A DNA stretch of 64,000 nt from Flavobacteriaceae bacterium (lineage in GTDB: Bacteria > Bacteroidota > Bacteroidia > Flavobacteriales > Flavobacteriaceae): NCBI GenBank assembly GCA_028280265.1, contig JANQMD010000049.1:1-64000 (forward strand). The letters are read 5' to 3'. The notes below the pieces were generated by a model that made no database searches, was not told the origin of the DNA, and saw nothing but the letters and a program-made list of their open reading frames with translations. The translations under genes were made by a program, and so were the position numbers. This document shows positions 16,497 through 26,274 of this stretch, in pieces. The stretch's first letter is position 1. Each line of letters starts with the position of its first letter.

Positions 16497-16997
16497 CTAT
16501 TCTTCAGTTTTTTCTTCAGTTGGTGTTTCTACTGCTTCTGTTGTTGTTTCTTCTACTTCAGCAACAACTTCATCAGTCTTCTTTCTTCTACTTCTACGAG
16601 TAGATTTCTTAGCTTTCTTCCCTTTGGGGCTGTACAATTCGTTGTAATCAACTAATTCAATCATAGCCATAGGAGCGTTATCTCCTTGACGATTTCCTAA
16701 TTTGATGATACGAACATATCCTCCAGGTCTGTCTCCAACTTTTACAGAAATTTCTTTGAATAATTCTGTTACAGCATATTTGTTTCTCAAATAACTAAAC
16801 ACAACTCTTCTGTTGTGAGTAGTATCTTCTTTTGACTTGGTAATTAATGGCTCAACAAATTTGCGTAAAGCTTTTGCTTTTGCTTCAGTAGTGTTGATTC
16901 TTTTGTGCTCAATTAATGAACAAGCCATGTTGGCCAACATCGCTTTTCTGTGCGCTGTCTTTCTTCCTAAATGATTAAACTTTTTTCCGTGTCTCAT
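16497..16997 (-). CDS. rplQ: 50S ribosomal protein L17
   Basis: This is bL17, a component of the large subunit near the exit tunnel. The N-terminal 115 residues ([21 protein letters not shown]...) are the conserved domain. A Lys/Arg-rich stretch ([14 protein letters not shown]) and a strongly acidic Glu/Thr tail follow, making the protein 166 residues, clearly longer than the E. coli protein; such tails are seen in Bacteroidota. It is the last gene of the alpha operon. Confidence 0.97.
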   Translation of the reverse strand: MRHGKKFNHLGRKTAHRKAMLANMACSLIEHKRINTTEAKAKALRKFVEPLITKSKEDTTHNRRVVFSYLRNKYAVTELFKEISVKVGDRPGGYVRIIKLGNRQGDNAPMAMIELVDYNELYSPKGKKAKKSTRRSRRKKTDEVVAEVEETTTEAVETPTEEKTEE

Positions 16998-17063
16998 GAC
17001 CGTTTTGTTTTAGCTCTCATCTTGCTACAATCCTCTTGAAAAGGAGAGCAAAATATGAAAGGG

Positions 17064-18056
17064 TTAATCTCTATCTAATTTATATTTGCTTAAGTCCATT
17101 CCAAAACTTAGGCCTTTTACATTCACTAACTCTTCTAATTCTGTTAATGATTTTTTACCAAAGTTTCTGAATTTCATTAAATCACTTTTGTTAAATGAAA
17201 CTAAATCCCCTAGTGTATCTACTTCTGCTGCTTTTAAACAGTTCAAAGCTCTTACAGAAAGATCCATGTCGATTAATCTAGTTTTTAATAACTGACGCAT
17301 GTGCAATGATTCTTCATCGTATGTTTCAGTTTGAGCAATTTCATCTGCTTCTAAAGTAATTCTCTCATCAGAGAATAACATGAAGTGGTGGATTAAGATC
17401 TTCGCCGCTTCTGTCAATGCATCTTTAGGATTGATAGATCCGTCAGTATCGATATCAAAAATCAACTTCTCATAATCCGTTTTCTGCTCTACACGAAAGT
17501 TTTCGATTGCATACTTTACATTCTTGATTGGAGTGTAAATAGAATCTGTGAAAATGGTTCCGATGGGTGCACCTGCTTTTTTGTTTTCTTCAGCAGGAAC
17601 AAAACCTCTCCCTTTTTCAATGGTTAATTCCATGTTTAATTTCACAGAGCTATCCATGTTACAGATTACTAAATCTGGATTCAATACTTGGAATCCTGAA
17701 ATAAACTTCTGTAGATCTCCAGCTGTCAATTGATCTTGTCCGGAAATTGCAATGGATACAGTTTCTCTATCAGACTCTTCAATTTGTTTCTTAAAACGAA
17801 CTTGCTTTAAGTTTAAGATGATTTCAGTGACGTCTTCTACGATCCCTTTGATAGTAGAAAATTCGTGCTCTACTCCATCAATTCTCAATGAAGTAATTGC
17901 AAAACCTTCTAAAGAAGATAACAACACTCTCCTTAGAGCATTTCCTACAGTTAAACCAAATCCTGGTTCTAAAGGTCTGAATTCGAATCTACCAGAAAAA
18001 TCTGTAGATTCAATCATGATTACTTTATCGGGCTTTTGAAAATTTAAAATTGCCAT
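17064..18056 (-). CDS. rpoA: RNA polymerase alpha subunit
   Basis: This subunit nucleates core polymerase assembly and contacts activators and promoter DNA. The 330 residues comprise the N-terminal dimerisation domain (about 1-230, with [29 protein letters not shown]) and the C-terminal domain (about 250-320, with the helix-hairpin-helix region [16 protein letters not shown]...[11 protein letters not shown]). It lies between rpsD and rplQ, as in other bacteria. A structured spacer precedes it. Confidence 0.98.
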   Translation of the reverse strand: MAILNFQKPDKVIMIESTDFSGRFEFRPLEPGFGLTVGNALRRVLLSSLEGFAITSLRIDGVEHEFSTIKGIVEDVTEIILNLKQVRFKKQIEESDRETVSIAISGQDQLTAGDLQKFISGFQVLNPDLVICNMDSSVKLNMELTIEKGRGFVPAEENKKAGAPIGTIFTDSIYTPIKNVKYAIENFRVEQKTDYEKLIFDIDTDGSINPKDALTEAAKILIHHFMLFSDERITLEADEIAQTETYDEESLHMRQLLKTRLIDMDLSVRALNCLKAAEVDTLGDLVSFNKSDLMKFRNFGKKSLTELEELVNVKGLSFGMDLSKYKLDRD

Positions 18057-18080
18057 ATTTTTTTCTTCGTTTTAATTGTT

Positions 18081-18136
18081 ATTTGGTTGCGCGGTTTGTA
18101 AGTATGAAGAAGTACGAACAAACCCTTTGGCCAAAT
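18081..18136 (-). other. Nested stem structure in the rpsD-rpoA spacer
   Basis: Two nested inverted repeats, ATTTGG/CCAAAT outside (18081-18086 and 18131-18136) and GGTTTGT/ACAAACC inside (18093-18099 and 18118-18124), make one extended hairpin directly after rpsD. There is no T-run after it. It may be an RNA-processing or regulatory element; S4, encoded next to it, is the classical regulator of this operon in E. coli. Confidence 0.5.
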
Positions 18137-18155
18137 ACCAATGTGGTTAAATTTA

Positions 18156-18761
18156 TTACTTAGAGTACAATTCTACGATTAATTGCTCTTTGATGTTCTC
18201 TGGAATTTGAAGTCTTTCTGGTACTTTTACAAATGTTCCTTCTTTTTTGTCAGCATTCCAAGTCAACCACTCATAAACAGCACTACTAGATGCCAATGAG
18301 CTTTCGATTGCTTGTAATGATTTCGACTTTTCTCTTACAGCTACCACATCACCTTCTCTTAATGAATAAGAAGGAATGTTTACGATCTCTCCATTTACAG
18401 TAATGTGTCTGTGAGAAACCAACTGACGAGCACCTCTTCTAGAGTTTGAAATACCTAAACGGTAAACAACATTGTCTAAACGAGATTCACATAATTGTAA
18501 TAACACCTCTCCAGTAATTCCTTTTGAACGAGATGCTTTTTTAAATAAGTTACTGAATTGACGCTCTAATATACCATAGGTATATTTCGCTTTTTGCTTT
18601 TCCATTAACTGAACAGCGTATTCAGATTTTTTTCCTCTTCTGCTCGCATTTCCATGCTGTCCTGGAGGGTAGTTTCTTTTTTCGAAGTTTTTGTCTTCTC
18701 CGAAAATTGCTTCGCCAAACTTACGAGCAATTTTAGTTTTTGGTCCTGTATATCTTGCCAT
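18156..18761 (-). CDS. rpsD: 30S ribosomal protein S4
   Basis: uS4 is a primary 16S rRNA-binding protein and 30S assembly initiator. The 201 residues include the basic N-terminus ([17 protein letters not shown]) and the S4 RNA-binding domain around [29 protein letters not shown]. The second residue pattern lacks the Zn-binding Cys cluster of some bacteria, so this is the C-minus form. Confidence 0.98.
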   Translation of the reverse strand: MARYTGPKTKIARKFGEAIFGEDKNFEKRNYPPGQHGNASRRGKKSEYAVQLMEKQKAKYTYGILERQFSNLFKKASRSKGITGEVLLQLCESRLDNVVYRLGISNSRRGARQLVSHRHITVNGEIVNIPSYSLREGDVVAVREKSKSLQAIESSLASSSAVYEWLTWNADKKEGTFVKVPERLQIPENIKEQLIVELYSK

Positions 18762-18842
18762 TTCCTTTTGTTTTGATAGGGATTATGAATTCAGGCTTAT
18801 ATCCTTCGATAATCTGATTCCCATCTGTTAAAATTAATTATT

Positions 18843-18920
18843 GGATTGTTAGATTTTTAGAAATAAGATCGTTAGATATTCAATAAAATCCTTCAATCTT
18901 ACATCTTTTAATCTTAAATC
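18843..18920 (-). repeat. Array-type palindromic spacer between rpsK and rpsD
   Basis: About 35 bases of loosely repeated GATTxTTAGAT-like units are followed by about 35 bases of their approximate reverse complement (AATCTTACATCTTTTAATCTTAAATC). The transcript would fold into one long imperfect hairpin. No coding potential. Confidence 0.6.
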
Positions 18921-18921
18921 A

Positions 18922-19305
18922 CTATACACGTCTTCTTTTCGGTGGACGACAACCGTTGTGTGGGATTGGAGTTACATCGATAATCTCTGTCACTTCAATT
19001 CCATTGTTGTGAATGGTTCTGATCGCAGATTCTCTACCGTTACCAGGTCCCTTCACATAAACTTTTACTTTACGTAAACCTGCTTCGTGAGCAACTTTTG
19101 AACAATCTTCAGCAGCTAATTGAGCAGCATAAGGAGTGTTCTTTTTAGAACCTCTAAAGCCCATCTTACCAGCAGATGACCAAGCAATTACATCACCTCT
19201 CTTGTTTGTCAAAGAGATAATGATATTATTGAAAGAAGCTGTCACATGAGCTTCTCCAATCGCTTCAACGATTACTTTACGTTTTTTTGAACTTGTTTTT
19301 GCCAT
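18922..19305 (-). CDS. rpsK: 30S ribosomal protein S11
   Basis: uS11 lines the mRNA exit cleft of the platform. The 127 residues show [41 protein letters not shown] and the C-terminal [14 protein letters not shown]. Part of the alpha operon. Confidence 0.98.
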   Translation of the reverse strand: MAKTSSKKRKVIVEAIGEAHVTASFNNIIISLTNKRGDVIAWSSAGKMGFRGSKKNTPYAAQLAAEDCSKVAHEAGLRKVKVYVKGPGNGRESAIRTIHNNGIEVTEIIDVTPIPHNGCRPPKRRRV

Positions 19306-19390
19306 AATAATTTGTGTTTAGCCATACCATTCTAGTAAATTGTGTTTGTAAAAAACACGGCACACTAGAAGCATAAAGCTATTTTGTAAC

Positions 19391-19756
19391 TTATTTTTTC
19401 TTGTTAGCTACAGTTTTTCTCTTACCTTTTCTAGTTCTAGAGTTGTTTTTAGTTCTCTGACCTCTTAAAGGCAGACCAACTCTGTGACGAATTCCTCTCT
19501 GACATCCAATATCCATCAAACGTTTGATGTTCAATTGTACTTCAGAACGCAATTCACCCTCGATTGTGTAAGTTCCAACTTGTTCTCTAATTGCAGCGAT
19601 TTGAGCATCTGTCCAATCTTGAACTTTAATACTCTCGTCTACTTTTGCGTTTGCTAAAACTTCTTTAGCTCTACTTTTTCCTATACCAAAGATGTAAGTT
19701 AAAGCAATAACTCCTCTTTTATTCTTTGGAATATCTATACCTGCTATTCTTGCCAT
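19391..19756 (-). CDS. rpsM: 30S ribosomal protein S13
   Basis: uS13 in the 30S head contacts the P-site tRNA and the large subunit. The 121 residues contain [22 protein letters not shown], the helix-two-turn-helix region with GIGKSRA, and the basic C-terminus [22 protein letters not shown]. It is the first gene of the alpha operon proper, after rpmJ. Confidence 0.98.
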   Translation of the reverse strand: MARIAGIDIPKNKRGVIALTYIFGIGKSRAKEVLANAKVDESIKVQDWTDAQIAAIREQVGTYTIEGELRSEVQLNIKRLMDIGCQRGIRHRVGLPLRGQRTKNNSRTRKGKRKTVANKKK

Positions 19757-19762
19757 AATATA

Positions 19763-19840
19763 TAGTTGTTAGTTGTTAGTTCTTAGTGGTTAGTTGCTTT
19801 AGAAAAATCTAAAATCTAACTTCTAAAATCTAACAATCTG
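19763..19840 (-). repeat. Array-type palindromic spacer between rpmJ and rpsM
   Basis: Repeats of TAGTTGT/TTAGTT (19763-19800) face repeats of AATCTAAAATCTAAC (19804-19838), roughly the reverse complement. This gives a long degenerate hairpin with no coding sequence. Confidence 0.6.
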
Positions 19841-19842
19841 CT

Positions 19843-19959
19843 TTATCCTTGTCTTTGTTTAAATCTAGGATTCTGTTTGTTAATTACATATAATCTACCT
19901 TTTCTGCGTACAATTTTGCAGTCGGCACTTCTTTTTTTGATTGATGCTCTTACTTTCAT
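19843..19959 (-). CDS. rpmJ: 50S ribosomal protein L36
   Basis: This small gene encodes bL36, 38 residues ([20 protein letters not shown]... ending NPRFKQRQG). It stabilises 23S rRNA near the GTPase-associated region. Only one of the zinc-ligand Cys positions (Cys14) is retained, and the second C-x-C pair is replaced by Ser/Ala, so it is a zinc-independent (C-minus) form. It lies between infA and rpsM, the usual place. Confidence 0.95.
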   Translation of the reverse strand: MKVRASIKKRSADCKIVRRKGRLYVINKQNPRFKQRQG

Positions 19960-19974
19960 CTCTTGTTAGTTTAT

Positions 19975-20053
19975 AAAGTTCGAAAGTTGAAAGTTTGAAT
20001 GTTCTTAGTAAACAACATAACTTTTAACTTTTAACTTTTTTACTTTTAACTTT
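19975..20053 (-). repeat. Array-type palindromic spacer between infA and rpmJ
   Basis: GAAAGTT units (AAAGTTCGAAAGTTGAAAGTTT) are followed, after a short loop, by repeated AACTTTT units, their reverse complement. This could form an imperfect hairpin of about 30 bp. Confidence 0.65.
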
Positions 20054-20269
20054 TTAATATCTATAAGTAATTCTGGCTTTTGTTAAATCGTAAGGACTCA
20101 TTTCTAACTTTACCTTATCTCCTGGTAACAATTTGATATAATGCATACGCATTTTACCTGAAATGTGAGCCGTTACAATATGCCCATTCTCTAATTCTAC
20201 TCGGAACATCGCATTTGACAATGCTTCAGTGATGGTTCCGTCTTGTTGAATTGCTGGTTGTTTAGCCAT
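20054..20269 (-). CDS. infA: Translation initiation factor IF-1
   Basis: IF-1 is an S1/OB-fold protein that occupies the ribosomal A site during initiation. The 71-residue protein contains [20 protein letters not shown], the RNA-binding [19 protein letters not shown] and the C-terminal [11 protein letters not shown]. It follows secY after 3 bases and precedes rpmJ. Confidence 0.98.
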   Translation of the reverse strand: MAKQPAIQQDGTITEALSNAMFRVELENGHIVTAHISGKMRMHYIKLLPGDKVKLEMSPYDLTKARITYRY

Positions 20270-20272
20270 GTT

Positions 20273-21598
20273 TTACTTTGATGATTTTCTATTACTTGTT
20301 CCCGTTTTCATTAAACTATCGTAATGACGGTTTAACAAATACGAATTCACTTGTTGAATGGTATCGATTGCAACTCCTACCATAATAATTAATGACGTAC
20401 CTCCGTAAAACAATGCCCAATTTTGCTGAACACCAAACTGAACAACGATTGCTGGAAGTATTGATAATCCTGCCAAGAATAAAGATCCTGGGAATGTGAT
20501 CCTAGACAAAACGGTATCTAAACGCTCTGCTGTATCTTTTCCAGGTCTGATTCCTGGTATAAATCCACCGCTTCTCTTTAAATCCTCTGCCATTTTATTG
20601 GTTGGAATTGTAATTGCGGTATAGAAAAAACTAAATATGATTATGAGGACTGCAAATATTACGTTGTACCATAAACCATTGATATCTTGTAAATCTGCTA
20701 GTGCTGGATATTTTCTTCCAATGTATGCTGGTAAAAACATAATTGCTTGCGCAAAAATGATTGGCATCACACCAGCTGCATTTAGCTTTAGAGGAATGTA
20801 TTCTCTAGATCCAGCTACATTTTGAATGTTCCCTGCTACGGTTCTTCTTGCATATTGTACTGCAATCTTACGAACAGCAGTTACCAAGTAAACACTCAAT
20901 AAAATTACAACAAACCATACGATCACTTCAATAAGAATCATCATGATTCCTCCTGCTCCTGCATTGGTTGTTTTTGCACTCAATTCTTGTAAGAATGCTG
21001 CTGGAAAGTTCGCGATAATACCTACGGTAATTAATAATGAAATACCATTACCAACTCCTTTGTCAGTAATACGCTCCCCTAACCACATCGCAAAAATAGT
21101 TCCTGCAGTTAACAGAATCATAGAAGATAACCAGAATGTAGCTCCACTTACTAAGAAAGCTTCTGGAGGTAAGTTAAATTGCGTTTGGATTGCTCCGATA
21201 TACGTTGGTCCTTGAACCAAGGTAATGGCAATGGTTAACCATCTTGTGATTTGTGTAATTTTCTTTCTTCCACTCTCTCCATCTTTCTGTAGTTTTTGCA
21301 AGTAGGGAACTGCAATTCCCATTAATTGCACTACAATAGATGCAGAGATATAAGGCATAATTCCTAAAGCCATGATTGATGCTCTTGAAAATGCCCCTCC
21401 TGTAAATGCGCTTAATAACCCTAAAAGACCTGAAGATGTTGCATCCTTTAATGCTGTCAATTGTAATGGATCGATTCCAGGTAATGGAACTCCAGCCATA
21501 AATCTATAAACTGCAATTAAACCAAGAGTTAGAAGAATTTTTTGTTTCAATTCTTCAATTTTCCAGATATCTTTTAAAGTATTTATAAAATTCATCAT
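20273..21598 (-). CDS. secY: Preprotein translocase subunit SecY
   Basis: SecY is the central pore of the Sec translocon. The 441 residues have about ten transmembrane helices. Motifs include GVPLPGIDPLQL near the N-terminus, MALGIMPYISASIVVQLM in helix 2 and GFIPGIRPGKDTAERLDTVLSRITFPGS before the last helices. Two consecutive ATGs (21598, 21595) are possible starts. It sits at the end of the spc operon after rplO, as usual. Confidence 0.98.
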   Translation of the reverse strand: MMNFINTLKDIWKIEELKQKILLTLGLIAVYRFMAGVPLPGIDPLQLTALKDATSSGLLGLLSAFTGGAFSRASIMALGIMPYISASIVVQLMGIAVPYLQKLQKDGESGRKKITQITRWLTIAITLVQGPTYIGAIQTQFNLPPEAFLVSGATFWLSSMILLTAGTIFAMWLGERITDKGVGNGISLLITVGIIANFPAAFLQELSAKTTNAGAGGIMMILIEVIVWFVVILLSVYLVTAVRKIAVQYARRTVAGNIQNVAGSREYIPLKLNAAGVMPIIFAQAIMFLPAYIGRKYPALADLQDINGLWYNVIFAVLIIIFSFFYTAITIPTNKMAEDLKRSGGFIPGIRPGKDTAERLDTVLSRITFPGSLFLAGLSILPAIVVQFGVQQNWALFYGGTSLIIMVGVAIDTIQQVNSYLLNRHYDSLMKTGTSNRKSSK

Positions 21599-21609
21599 TT
21601 ACGTAGTTC

Positions 21610-22059
21610 TTATAAAGTAACGGCTTCTCCACCTGCAGCTTCAATAGCAGCTTTGGCAGTAGCAGTAAATTTGTGTACAGTTATGTTTAGTTTTGCTTTT
21701 AACTCACCGCCTCCTAGTATTTTTACTAGATCATTCTTTCCTGCTAATCTATTTGCTACTAAAACATCTAAATCAACTGTATCTTTAATTCTTCCGTTAT
21801 CTACTAAAGTTTGTAATTTGTCTAAGTTGATTCCTACATATTCCTTACGGTTGATGTTTTTGAAACCAAACTTAGGTACACGTCTTTGAAGTGGCATCTG
21901 ACCTCCTTCAAACCCAACTTTTCTTGAATAACCTGAACGAGACTTCGCTCCTTTGTGACCTCTGGTAGCAGTACCACCTTTACCAGAACCTTCACCTCTT
22001 GCGATTCTCTTCCCGCTTTTTACAGATCCTTCTGCTGGTTTTAAGTTATGTAAACTCAT
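21610..22059 (-). CDS. rplO: 50S ribosomal protein L15
   Basis: uL15 is a late-assembly large-subunit protein. The 149 residues have the Gly-rich N-terminus GSVKSGKRIARGEGSGKGGTATRG..., the conserved GFEGGQMPLQRRVPKFGF and a folded C-terminal half ending AAIEAAGGEAVTL. Confidence 0.97.
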   Translation of the reverse strand: MSLHNLKPAEGSVKSGKRIARGEGSGKGGTATRGHKGAKSRSGYSRKVGFEGGQMPLQRRVPKFGFKNINRKEYVGINLDKLQTLVDNGRIKDTVDLDVLVANRLAGKNDLVKILGGGELKAKLNITVHKFTATAKAAIEAAGGEAVTL

Positions 22060-22072
22060 CGTATGTTGTATA

Positions 22073-22252
22073 TTAAATTTCTTCTACAGAAACTAAATGT
22101 TTCACCTTATTCACCATTCCAAGAATCTGTGGAGTAGCTTCGTGCTCCACTACTTGGTTCATTTTACGTAAACCTAGCGCCTCTAAAGTTCTCTTTTGAT
22201 TTTGAAGGCGACCGATTTGACTTTTTACTTGTGTAACTTTAATTTTTGCCAT
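22073..22252 (-). CDS. rpmD: 50S ribosomal protein L30
   Basis: uL30 has 59 residues, starting [20 protein letters not shown] and ending [10 protein letters not shown]. It carries the conserved [29 protein letters not shown] region. It lies between rpsE and rplO with short spacers of 10 and 13 bases, as in other spc operons. Confidence 0.96.
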   Translation of the reverse strand: MAKIKVTQVKSQIGRLQNQKRTLEALGLRKMNQVVEHEATPQILGMVNKVKHLVSVEEI

Positions 22253-22262
22253 CGTTCTAGAT

Positions 22263-22787
22263 TTATCCGTTAAATACTTTCTCTAAAGAGATTCCTCTTT
22301 GCTTCGCAATGGTAGCAGCACTTCTCAATTGCAATAATGCATCGAAAGTAGCTTTTACTACATTGTGAGGGTTTGAAGAACCTTGAGATTTCGATAATAC
22401 ATCATGAACACCAACAGATTCTAATACCGCACGTACAGCACCACCAGCAATAACTCCGGTACCATTCGATGCAGGCTTAATGAATACTCTTGCTCCACCA
22501 AACTTTCCTTTTTGTTCATGAGGTAATGTTCCATTTAAAATTGGAATTCTCACCAAATTTTTCTTTGCATCTTCTACTGCTTTTGCAATTGCAGAAGACA
22601 CATCTTTAGATTTTCCTAATCCGTGTCCTACAACTCCGTTACCATCTCCAACAACAACAATAGCAGAGAATCCAAATGCTCTACCTCCTTTTGTTACTTT
22701 GGTAACACGTTGTACACCTACAAGTCTATCAACAAGCTCTAATCCGCTTGGCTTAACTCTTTCTACGTTTTTATATTTACCGTACAT
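22263..22787 (-). CDS. rpsE: 30S ribosomal protein S5
   Basis: uS5 shapes the mRNA entrance and affects decoding accuracy. The 174 residues contain the N-terminal double-stranded RNA-binding domain ([31 protein letters not shown]) and the C-terminal domain with [29 protein letters not shown]. Confidence 0.98.
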   Translation of the reverse strand: MYGKYKNVERVKPSGLELVDRLVGVQRVTKVTKGGRAFGFSAIVVVGDGNGVVGHGLGKSKDVSSAIAKAVEDAKKNLVRIPILNGTLPHEQKGKFGGARVFIKPASNGTGVIAGGAVRAVLESVGVHDVLSKSQGSSNPHNVVKATFDALLQLRSAATIAKQRGISLEKVFNG

Positions 22788-22797
22788 AATAAACTTC

Positions 22798-23148
22798 TTA
22801 AAATTTTAAACCAGCTTCTCTAGCAGCATCTGCTAAAGTTTTAACTCTACCGTGGTATAAGTAACCGTTTCTATCGAAAGCAACAGTTTCAACACCCGCT
22901 TTTGATCCTCTCTCAGCGATTGCTTTCCCTACAGCAGCAGCAGCTTCTTGTTTTGTACTTGCTTTAATTTCTTTATCTCTTGATGAAACAGCAGCAATTG
23001 TTACTCCGTTTACATCGTCTACTAACTGAGCATAGATCTCTTTGTTACTTCTAAAAACCGATAATCTTGGTTTGGAAGCAGTTCCAGAAATAATTTTTCT
23101 GATTCTATGCTTAATTCTAGTTCTTCTCTCAAGCTTTGATAATGCCAT
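22798..23148 (-). CDS. rplR: 50S ribosomal protein L18
   Basis: uL18 binds 5S rRNA in the central protuberance. The 116 residues show [34 protein letters not shown] and the C-terminal [26 protein letters not shown]. Confidence 0.98.
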   Translation of the reverse strand: MALSKLERRTRIKHRIRKIISGTASKPRLSVFRSNKEIYAQLVDDVNGVTIAAVSSRDKEIKASTKQEAAAAVGKAIAERGSKAGVETVAFDRNGYLYHGRVKTLADAAREAGLKF

Positions 23149-23159
23149 AACTCTATAAA

Positions 23160-23705
23160 TTATGCAGATTTACCTGCTTTTCTTCTAATTTGTTCTCCTA
23201 CAAACTTCACTCCTTTTCCTTTGTATGGCTCAGGCTTACGGAAAGAACGAATCTTTGCCGCTACTTGTCCTACCAATTGCTTGTCGTAAGAAGTAAGTTT
23301 TACGATTGGGTTTTTCCCTTTTTCAGAAATTGTCTCCACTTTTACTTCAGGAGCTAATTCCAATACGATGTTGTGAGAAAAACCTAAAGCCAAATCAAGT
23401 TTTTGTCCTTGATTCGAAGCTCTGTAACCAACACCTACTAATTCTAATTCCTTAGTGTATCCTTTACTAACGCCTTCAATCATGTTGTTGATTAAAGCTC
23501 TGTAAAGACCGTGTTGTGCTTTGTGAGGCTTGCTGTCAGAAGCTCTTTTTACAGTGAGAGTTCCTTCTTCAATTTCTATGGTTACTGCATCAGAAAATTC
23601 CTGAGATAATTCCCCTAATTTTCCTTTTACAGTAATTACGTTTTCGTTTACATTAACTTCCACACCTTGTGGGATGCTAATTGGGTTGTTTCCTATTCTA
23701 CTCAT
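23160..23705 (-). CDS. rplF: 50S ribosomal protein L6
   Basis: uL6 lies near the sarcin-ricin loop and factor-binding site. The 181 residues include the N-terminal [17 protein letters not shown], two L6 folds, and the C-terminal motif [19 protein letters not shown]. Confidence 0.98.
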   Translation of the reverse strand: MSRIGNNPISIPQGVEVNVNENVITVKGKLGELSQEFSDAVTIEIEEGTLTVKRASDSKPHKAQHGLYRALINNMIEGVSKGYTKELELVGVGYRASNQGQKLDLALGFSHNIVLELAPEVKVETISEKGKNPIVKLTSYDKQLVGQVAAKIRSFRKPEPYKGKGVKFVGEQIRRKAGKSA

Positions 23706-23717
23706 TTCAACAACTTT

Positions 23718-24116
23718 TTAGTAAACGTAACATAATACTTCTCCACCAACATTCTCTAGACGTGCTTTCTTATTCGTCATCACGCCTTTAGAAGTTGATA
23801 CAATAGCAATACCTAATCCGTTTAATACTCTAGGCATTTCTTTTGCGCTAACGTATTTACGTAGACCTGGTGTACTGATTCTTTGAATCTTTCTGATTAC
23901 GGACTCTTTTGTGTCTCTGTCATATTTTAAGGCAATCTTAATAGACCCTTGTACGGAACTATCATTGAATTGATAACTTAAAATATACCCTTGATCAAAC
24001 AAAATTTTCGTCATTTCCTTCTTCAAGTTAGAAGCTGGAATTTCAACGACTCTGTGTCCTGCAGAGATTGCATTTCTAACTCTAGTTAGAAAATCTGCGA
24101 TTGGATCTGTGTACAT
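23718..24116 (-). CDS. rpsH: 30S ribosomal protein S8
   Basis: uS8 binds helix 21 of 16S rRNA and in E. coli also represses the spc operon through an mRNA mimic. The 132 residues contain DPIADFLTRVRNA, PRVLNGLGIAIVSTSKGVMT and the C-terminal NVGGEVLCYVY. Unlike its neighbours, it is preceded by a long (159-bp) structured spacer. Confidence 0.98.
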   Translation of the reverse strand: MYTDPIADFLTRVRNAISAGHRVVEIPASNLKKEMTKILFDQGYILSYQFNDSSVQGSIKIALKYDRDTKESVIRKIQRISTPGLRKYVSAKEMPRVLNGLGIAIVSTSKGVMTNKKARLENVGGEVLCYVY

Positions 24117-24137
24117 TATACATAGTTTGCGATTCCG

Positions 24138-24187
24138 GTTTTTAATTGTCTCTATTTACCTACGGTTTCCCGTGACAATTAAACCTA
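24138..24187 (-). other. Structured leader immediately upstream of rpsH
   Basis: A 10-bp inverted repeat, TTTAATTGTC (24141-24150) against GACAATTAAA (24174-24183), encloses a small hairpin. On the minus strand this hairpin is ACGG-GAAA-CCGT, with a GNRA tetraloop. It sits about 25 bases before the S8 start. It resembles the kind of compact element that ribosomal proteins bind in their own mRNA; binding by S8 is speculation. Confidence 0.5.
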
Positions 24188-24210
24188 AAATCAATTAATA
24201 ATTCTTTATA

Positions 24211-24260
24211 CTCAAAAAAATAGAGCGTGCAAAAATACACATTCTATTTTTATTTTTGAG
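24211..24260 (-). terminator. Terminator-like hairpin between rpsN and rpsH
   Basis: The minus strand folds as CTCAAAAA...AATAGA, inner GTG/CAC, then TCTATTTTTTTGAG. This gives an extended AT-rich stem closing on a T-run. It lies inside the spc operon, so it is either weak, conditional, or a processing site. Confidence 0.5.
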
Positions 24261-24275
24261 GTTTTTGTTTGATTT

Positions 24276-24545
24276 CTACCAACTTGCTTTTTTCACACCT
24301 GGTATCAATCCTTGATTTGCCATCTCACGGAAAGTCACACGAGAAATTCCGAATTGACGCATATACCCTTTTGGTCTTCCAGTAAGTTTGCATCTGTTGT
24401 GCATTCTAATTGGAGAAGCATTCTTTGGTAACTTTTGTAAACCTTCGTAGTCTCCAGCTTCTTTTAAAGCTTTTCTCTTCTCGGCATACTTCGCAACCAT
24501 TTTTGCTCTTTTTACCTCACGGGCTTTCATTGATTCTTTAGCCAT
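24276..24545 (-). CDS. rpsN: 30S ribosomal protein S14
   Basis: uS14 is in the head of the small subunit. The 89-residue protein is the long, zinc-free form: no CxxC pairs, with [19 protein letters not shown] and the C-terminal [26 protein letters not shown]. It follows rplE after 3 bases. Confidence 0.98.
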   Translation of the reverse strand: MAKESMKAREVKRAKMVAKYAEKRKALKEAGDYEGLQKLPKNASPIRMHNRCKLTGRPKGYMRQFGISRVTFREMANQGLIPGVKKASW

Positions 24546-24548
24546 CTC

Positions 24549-25100
24549 TTAGTTTTTTTTGAATGGTAATCCTAATTCTTCTAATAAAGACTTCGCTTCT
24601 TTATCGGTATCTGCAGATGTTACGAATGTAATATCCATACCGTTAATTTTTTTCACTTGGTCGATATTGATCTCTGGATAAATGATTTGCTCTGTAATTC
24701 CTAAATTGTAATTACCTCTTCCATCAAATCCGTTCGCCTTGATTCCGTTAAAGTCTCTTACACGAGGTAAAGAAGCGGTGATCAATCTATCTAAGAACTC
24801 GTACATTTTATCGCCACGTAAAGTAACTTTAGCACCAATGGGCATTCCTTTACGCAACTTAAAAGATGCAACGTCTTTCTTAGAGATTGTCGCTACTGCT
24901 TTCTGACCTGTAATAGTTGTCAATTCTTCAACAGCGTAATCAATTAATTTCTTATCAGCGATAGCAGCTCCAACACCCTTGCTTACTACAATTTTTTGCA
25001 GTTTTGGCACTTGCATTACATTGCTATAGCTAAATTCTTCAGTAAGAGCTTTTACAACTCTTTCTTTGTATTCTGCTTTTAATCTTGGTACGTAACTCAT
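24549..25100 (-). CDS. rplE: 50S ribosomal protein L5
   Basis: uL5 binds 5S rRNA and contacts P-site tRNA. The 183 residues include [36 protein letters not shown] and the C-terminal [27 protein letters not shown]. Confidence 0.98.
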   Translation of the reverse strand: MSYVPRLKAEYKERVVKALTEEFSYSNVMQVPKLQKIVVSKGVGAAIADKKLIDYAVEELTTITGQKAVATISKKDVASFKLRKGMPIGAKVTLRGDKMYEFLDRLITASLPRVRDFNGIKANGFDGRGNYNLGITEQIIYPEINIDQVKKINGMDITFVTSADTDKEAKSLLEELGLPFKKN

Positions 25101-25102
25101 GA

Positions 25103-25414
25103 TTATATCGCGTTTTTAGTTTTTTTAGAGATACGTGTTTTTGTACCTCCTTCAACTTTATATCCTACTCTTACAGCTTCTCCATTTTCTACCAAACTTA
25201 AGTTTGAAATGTGAATAGAAGCTTCTTTCTTTACAATACCTCCTTGTGGATTTTGAGCGTTTGGTTTTGTGTGCTTAGAAACTAAGTTCACTCCTTCTAC
25301 CAAAGCTCTGTTCTTATCTCTAAGGATTTGTAAAACTTTTCCTTCAGATCCTTTATTATCTCCTGCGATTACTTTAACAGTATCTCCAACTTTGATTTTA
25401 AACTTTGTCATCAT
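25103..25414 (-). CDS. rplX: 50S ribosomal protein L24
   Basis: uL24 initiates 50S assembly. The 103 residues begin with a KOW motif ([22 protein letters not shown]) and include [20 protein letters not shown]. Two adjacent ATGs (25414 and 25411) could start it. Confidence 0.98.
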   Translation of the reverse strand: MMTKFKIKVGDTVKVIAGDNKGSEGKVLQILRDKNRALVEGVNLVSKHTKPNAQNPQGGIVKKEASIHISNLSLVENGEAVRVGYKVEGGTKTRISKKTKNAI

Positions 25415-25423
25415 CTCTACTTT

Positions 25424-25792
25424 TTAAAGCACTTCAGGTGCCAATGATACTATTTTCATAAATTGTTTCTCACGTAATTCACGAGCAACAGGACCAAATA
25501 CACGAGTTCCTCTCATTTCCTCTGCAGGGTTTAAAAGTACACATGCGTTGTCATCAAATCTGATATATGATCCGTCTTTACGACGTACTTCTTTTTTCGT
25601 ACGAACAACTACGGCTCTGGAGACTTGTCCTTTTTTTACGGTTCCGTTTGGAGTTGCAGCTTTCACAGTGACTACAATTTTGTCTCCAACGCTAGCATAA
25701 CGTTTTTTAGTTCCACCTAAAACTCTAATCACTAAAACTTCTTTTGCTCCAGTGTTGTCTGCTACTTTTAATCTTGATTCTGTCTGTAACAT
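25424..25792 (-). CDS. rplN: 50S ribosomal protein L14
   Basis: uL14 lies at the subunit interface. The 122 residues start [27 protein letters not shown] and contain the signature around [19 protein letters not shown] and [14 protein letters not shown]. Confidence 0.98.
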   Translation of the reverse strand: MLQTESRLKVADNTGAKEVLVIRVLGGTKKRYASVGDKIVVTVKAATPNGTVKKGQVSRAVVVRTKKEVRRKDGSYIRFDDNACVLLNPAEEMRGTRVFGPVARELREKQFMKIVSLAPEVL

Positions 25793-25793
25793 A

Positions 25794-26051
25794 TTATTTA
25801 GCTCTTTCTAGGATTTCTACTAATCTCCAACGTTTTGACTTACTCATAGGACGTGTTTCCATGATCCTAACCGTATCACCTTCGTTGCAATCATTCTTTT
25901 CGTCATGAGCAACGTACTTTTTCGTCTTCAATACGAACTTTCCGTACATTGGGTGTTTTACTCTCTTTACTTCTGAAACAACAATAGATTTCTCCATTTT
26001 GTTACTAGAAACAACACCTATTCTTTCTTTTCTAAGATTTCTATTTTCCAT
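25794..26051 (-). CDS. rpsQ: 30S ribosomal protein S17
   Basis: uS17 is an OB-fold 16S rRNA-binding protein. The 85 residues contain [19 protein letters not shown], the KHPMYGKFV segment and [20 protein letters not shown]. It is separated from rplN by a single base. Confidence 0.98.
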   Translation of the reverse strand: MENRNLRKERIGVVSSNKMEKSIVVSEVKRVKHPMYGKFVLKTKKYVAHDEKNDCNEGDTVRIMETRPMSKSKRWRLVEILERAK

Positions 26052-26070
26052 CTTTAAAACTGACTTAGAA

Positions 26071-26262
26071 TTATTGGTTTTCTCTTTTGGTTAACTCTGT
26101 TGCAAGTTTTGCCACAGTTCTTCTTAAGCTTCTTAACTGCAATGGATTTTCCAATGGAGTTATGGCATGAGCCATCTTAAGATCAGTATAATTTTTTTGC
26201 AACGCTCCAAGCTTCTCTTGTAAATCAGCCGTTGATAATTCTTTAATTTCTGATTGTTTCAT
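26071..26262 (-). CDS. rpmC: 50S ribosomal protein L29
   Basis: uL29 borders the exit tunnel. This 63-residue two-helix protein shows [52 protein letters not shown]. Confidence 0.97.
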   Translation of the reverse strand: MKQSEIKELSTADLQEKLGALQKNYTDLKMAHAITPLENPLQLRSLRRTVAKLATELTKRENQ

Positions 26263-26274
26263 GTCTTTTTAGAA

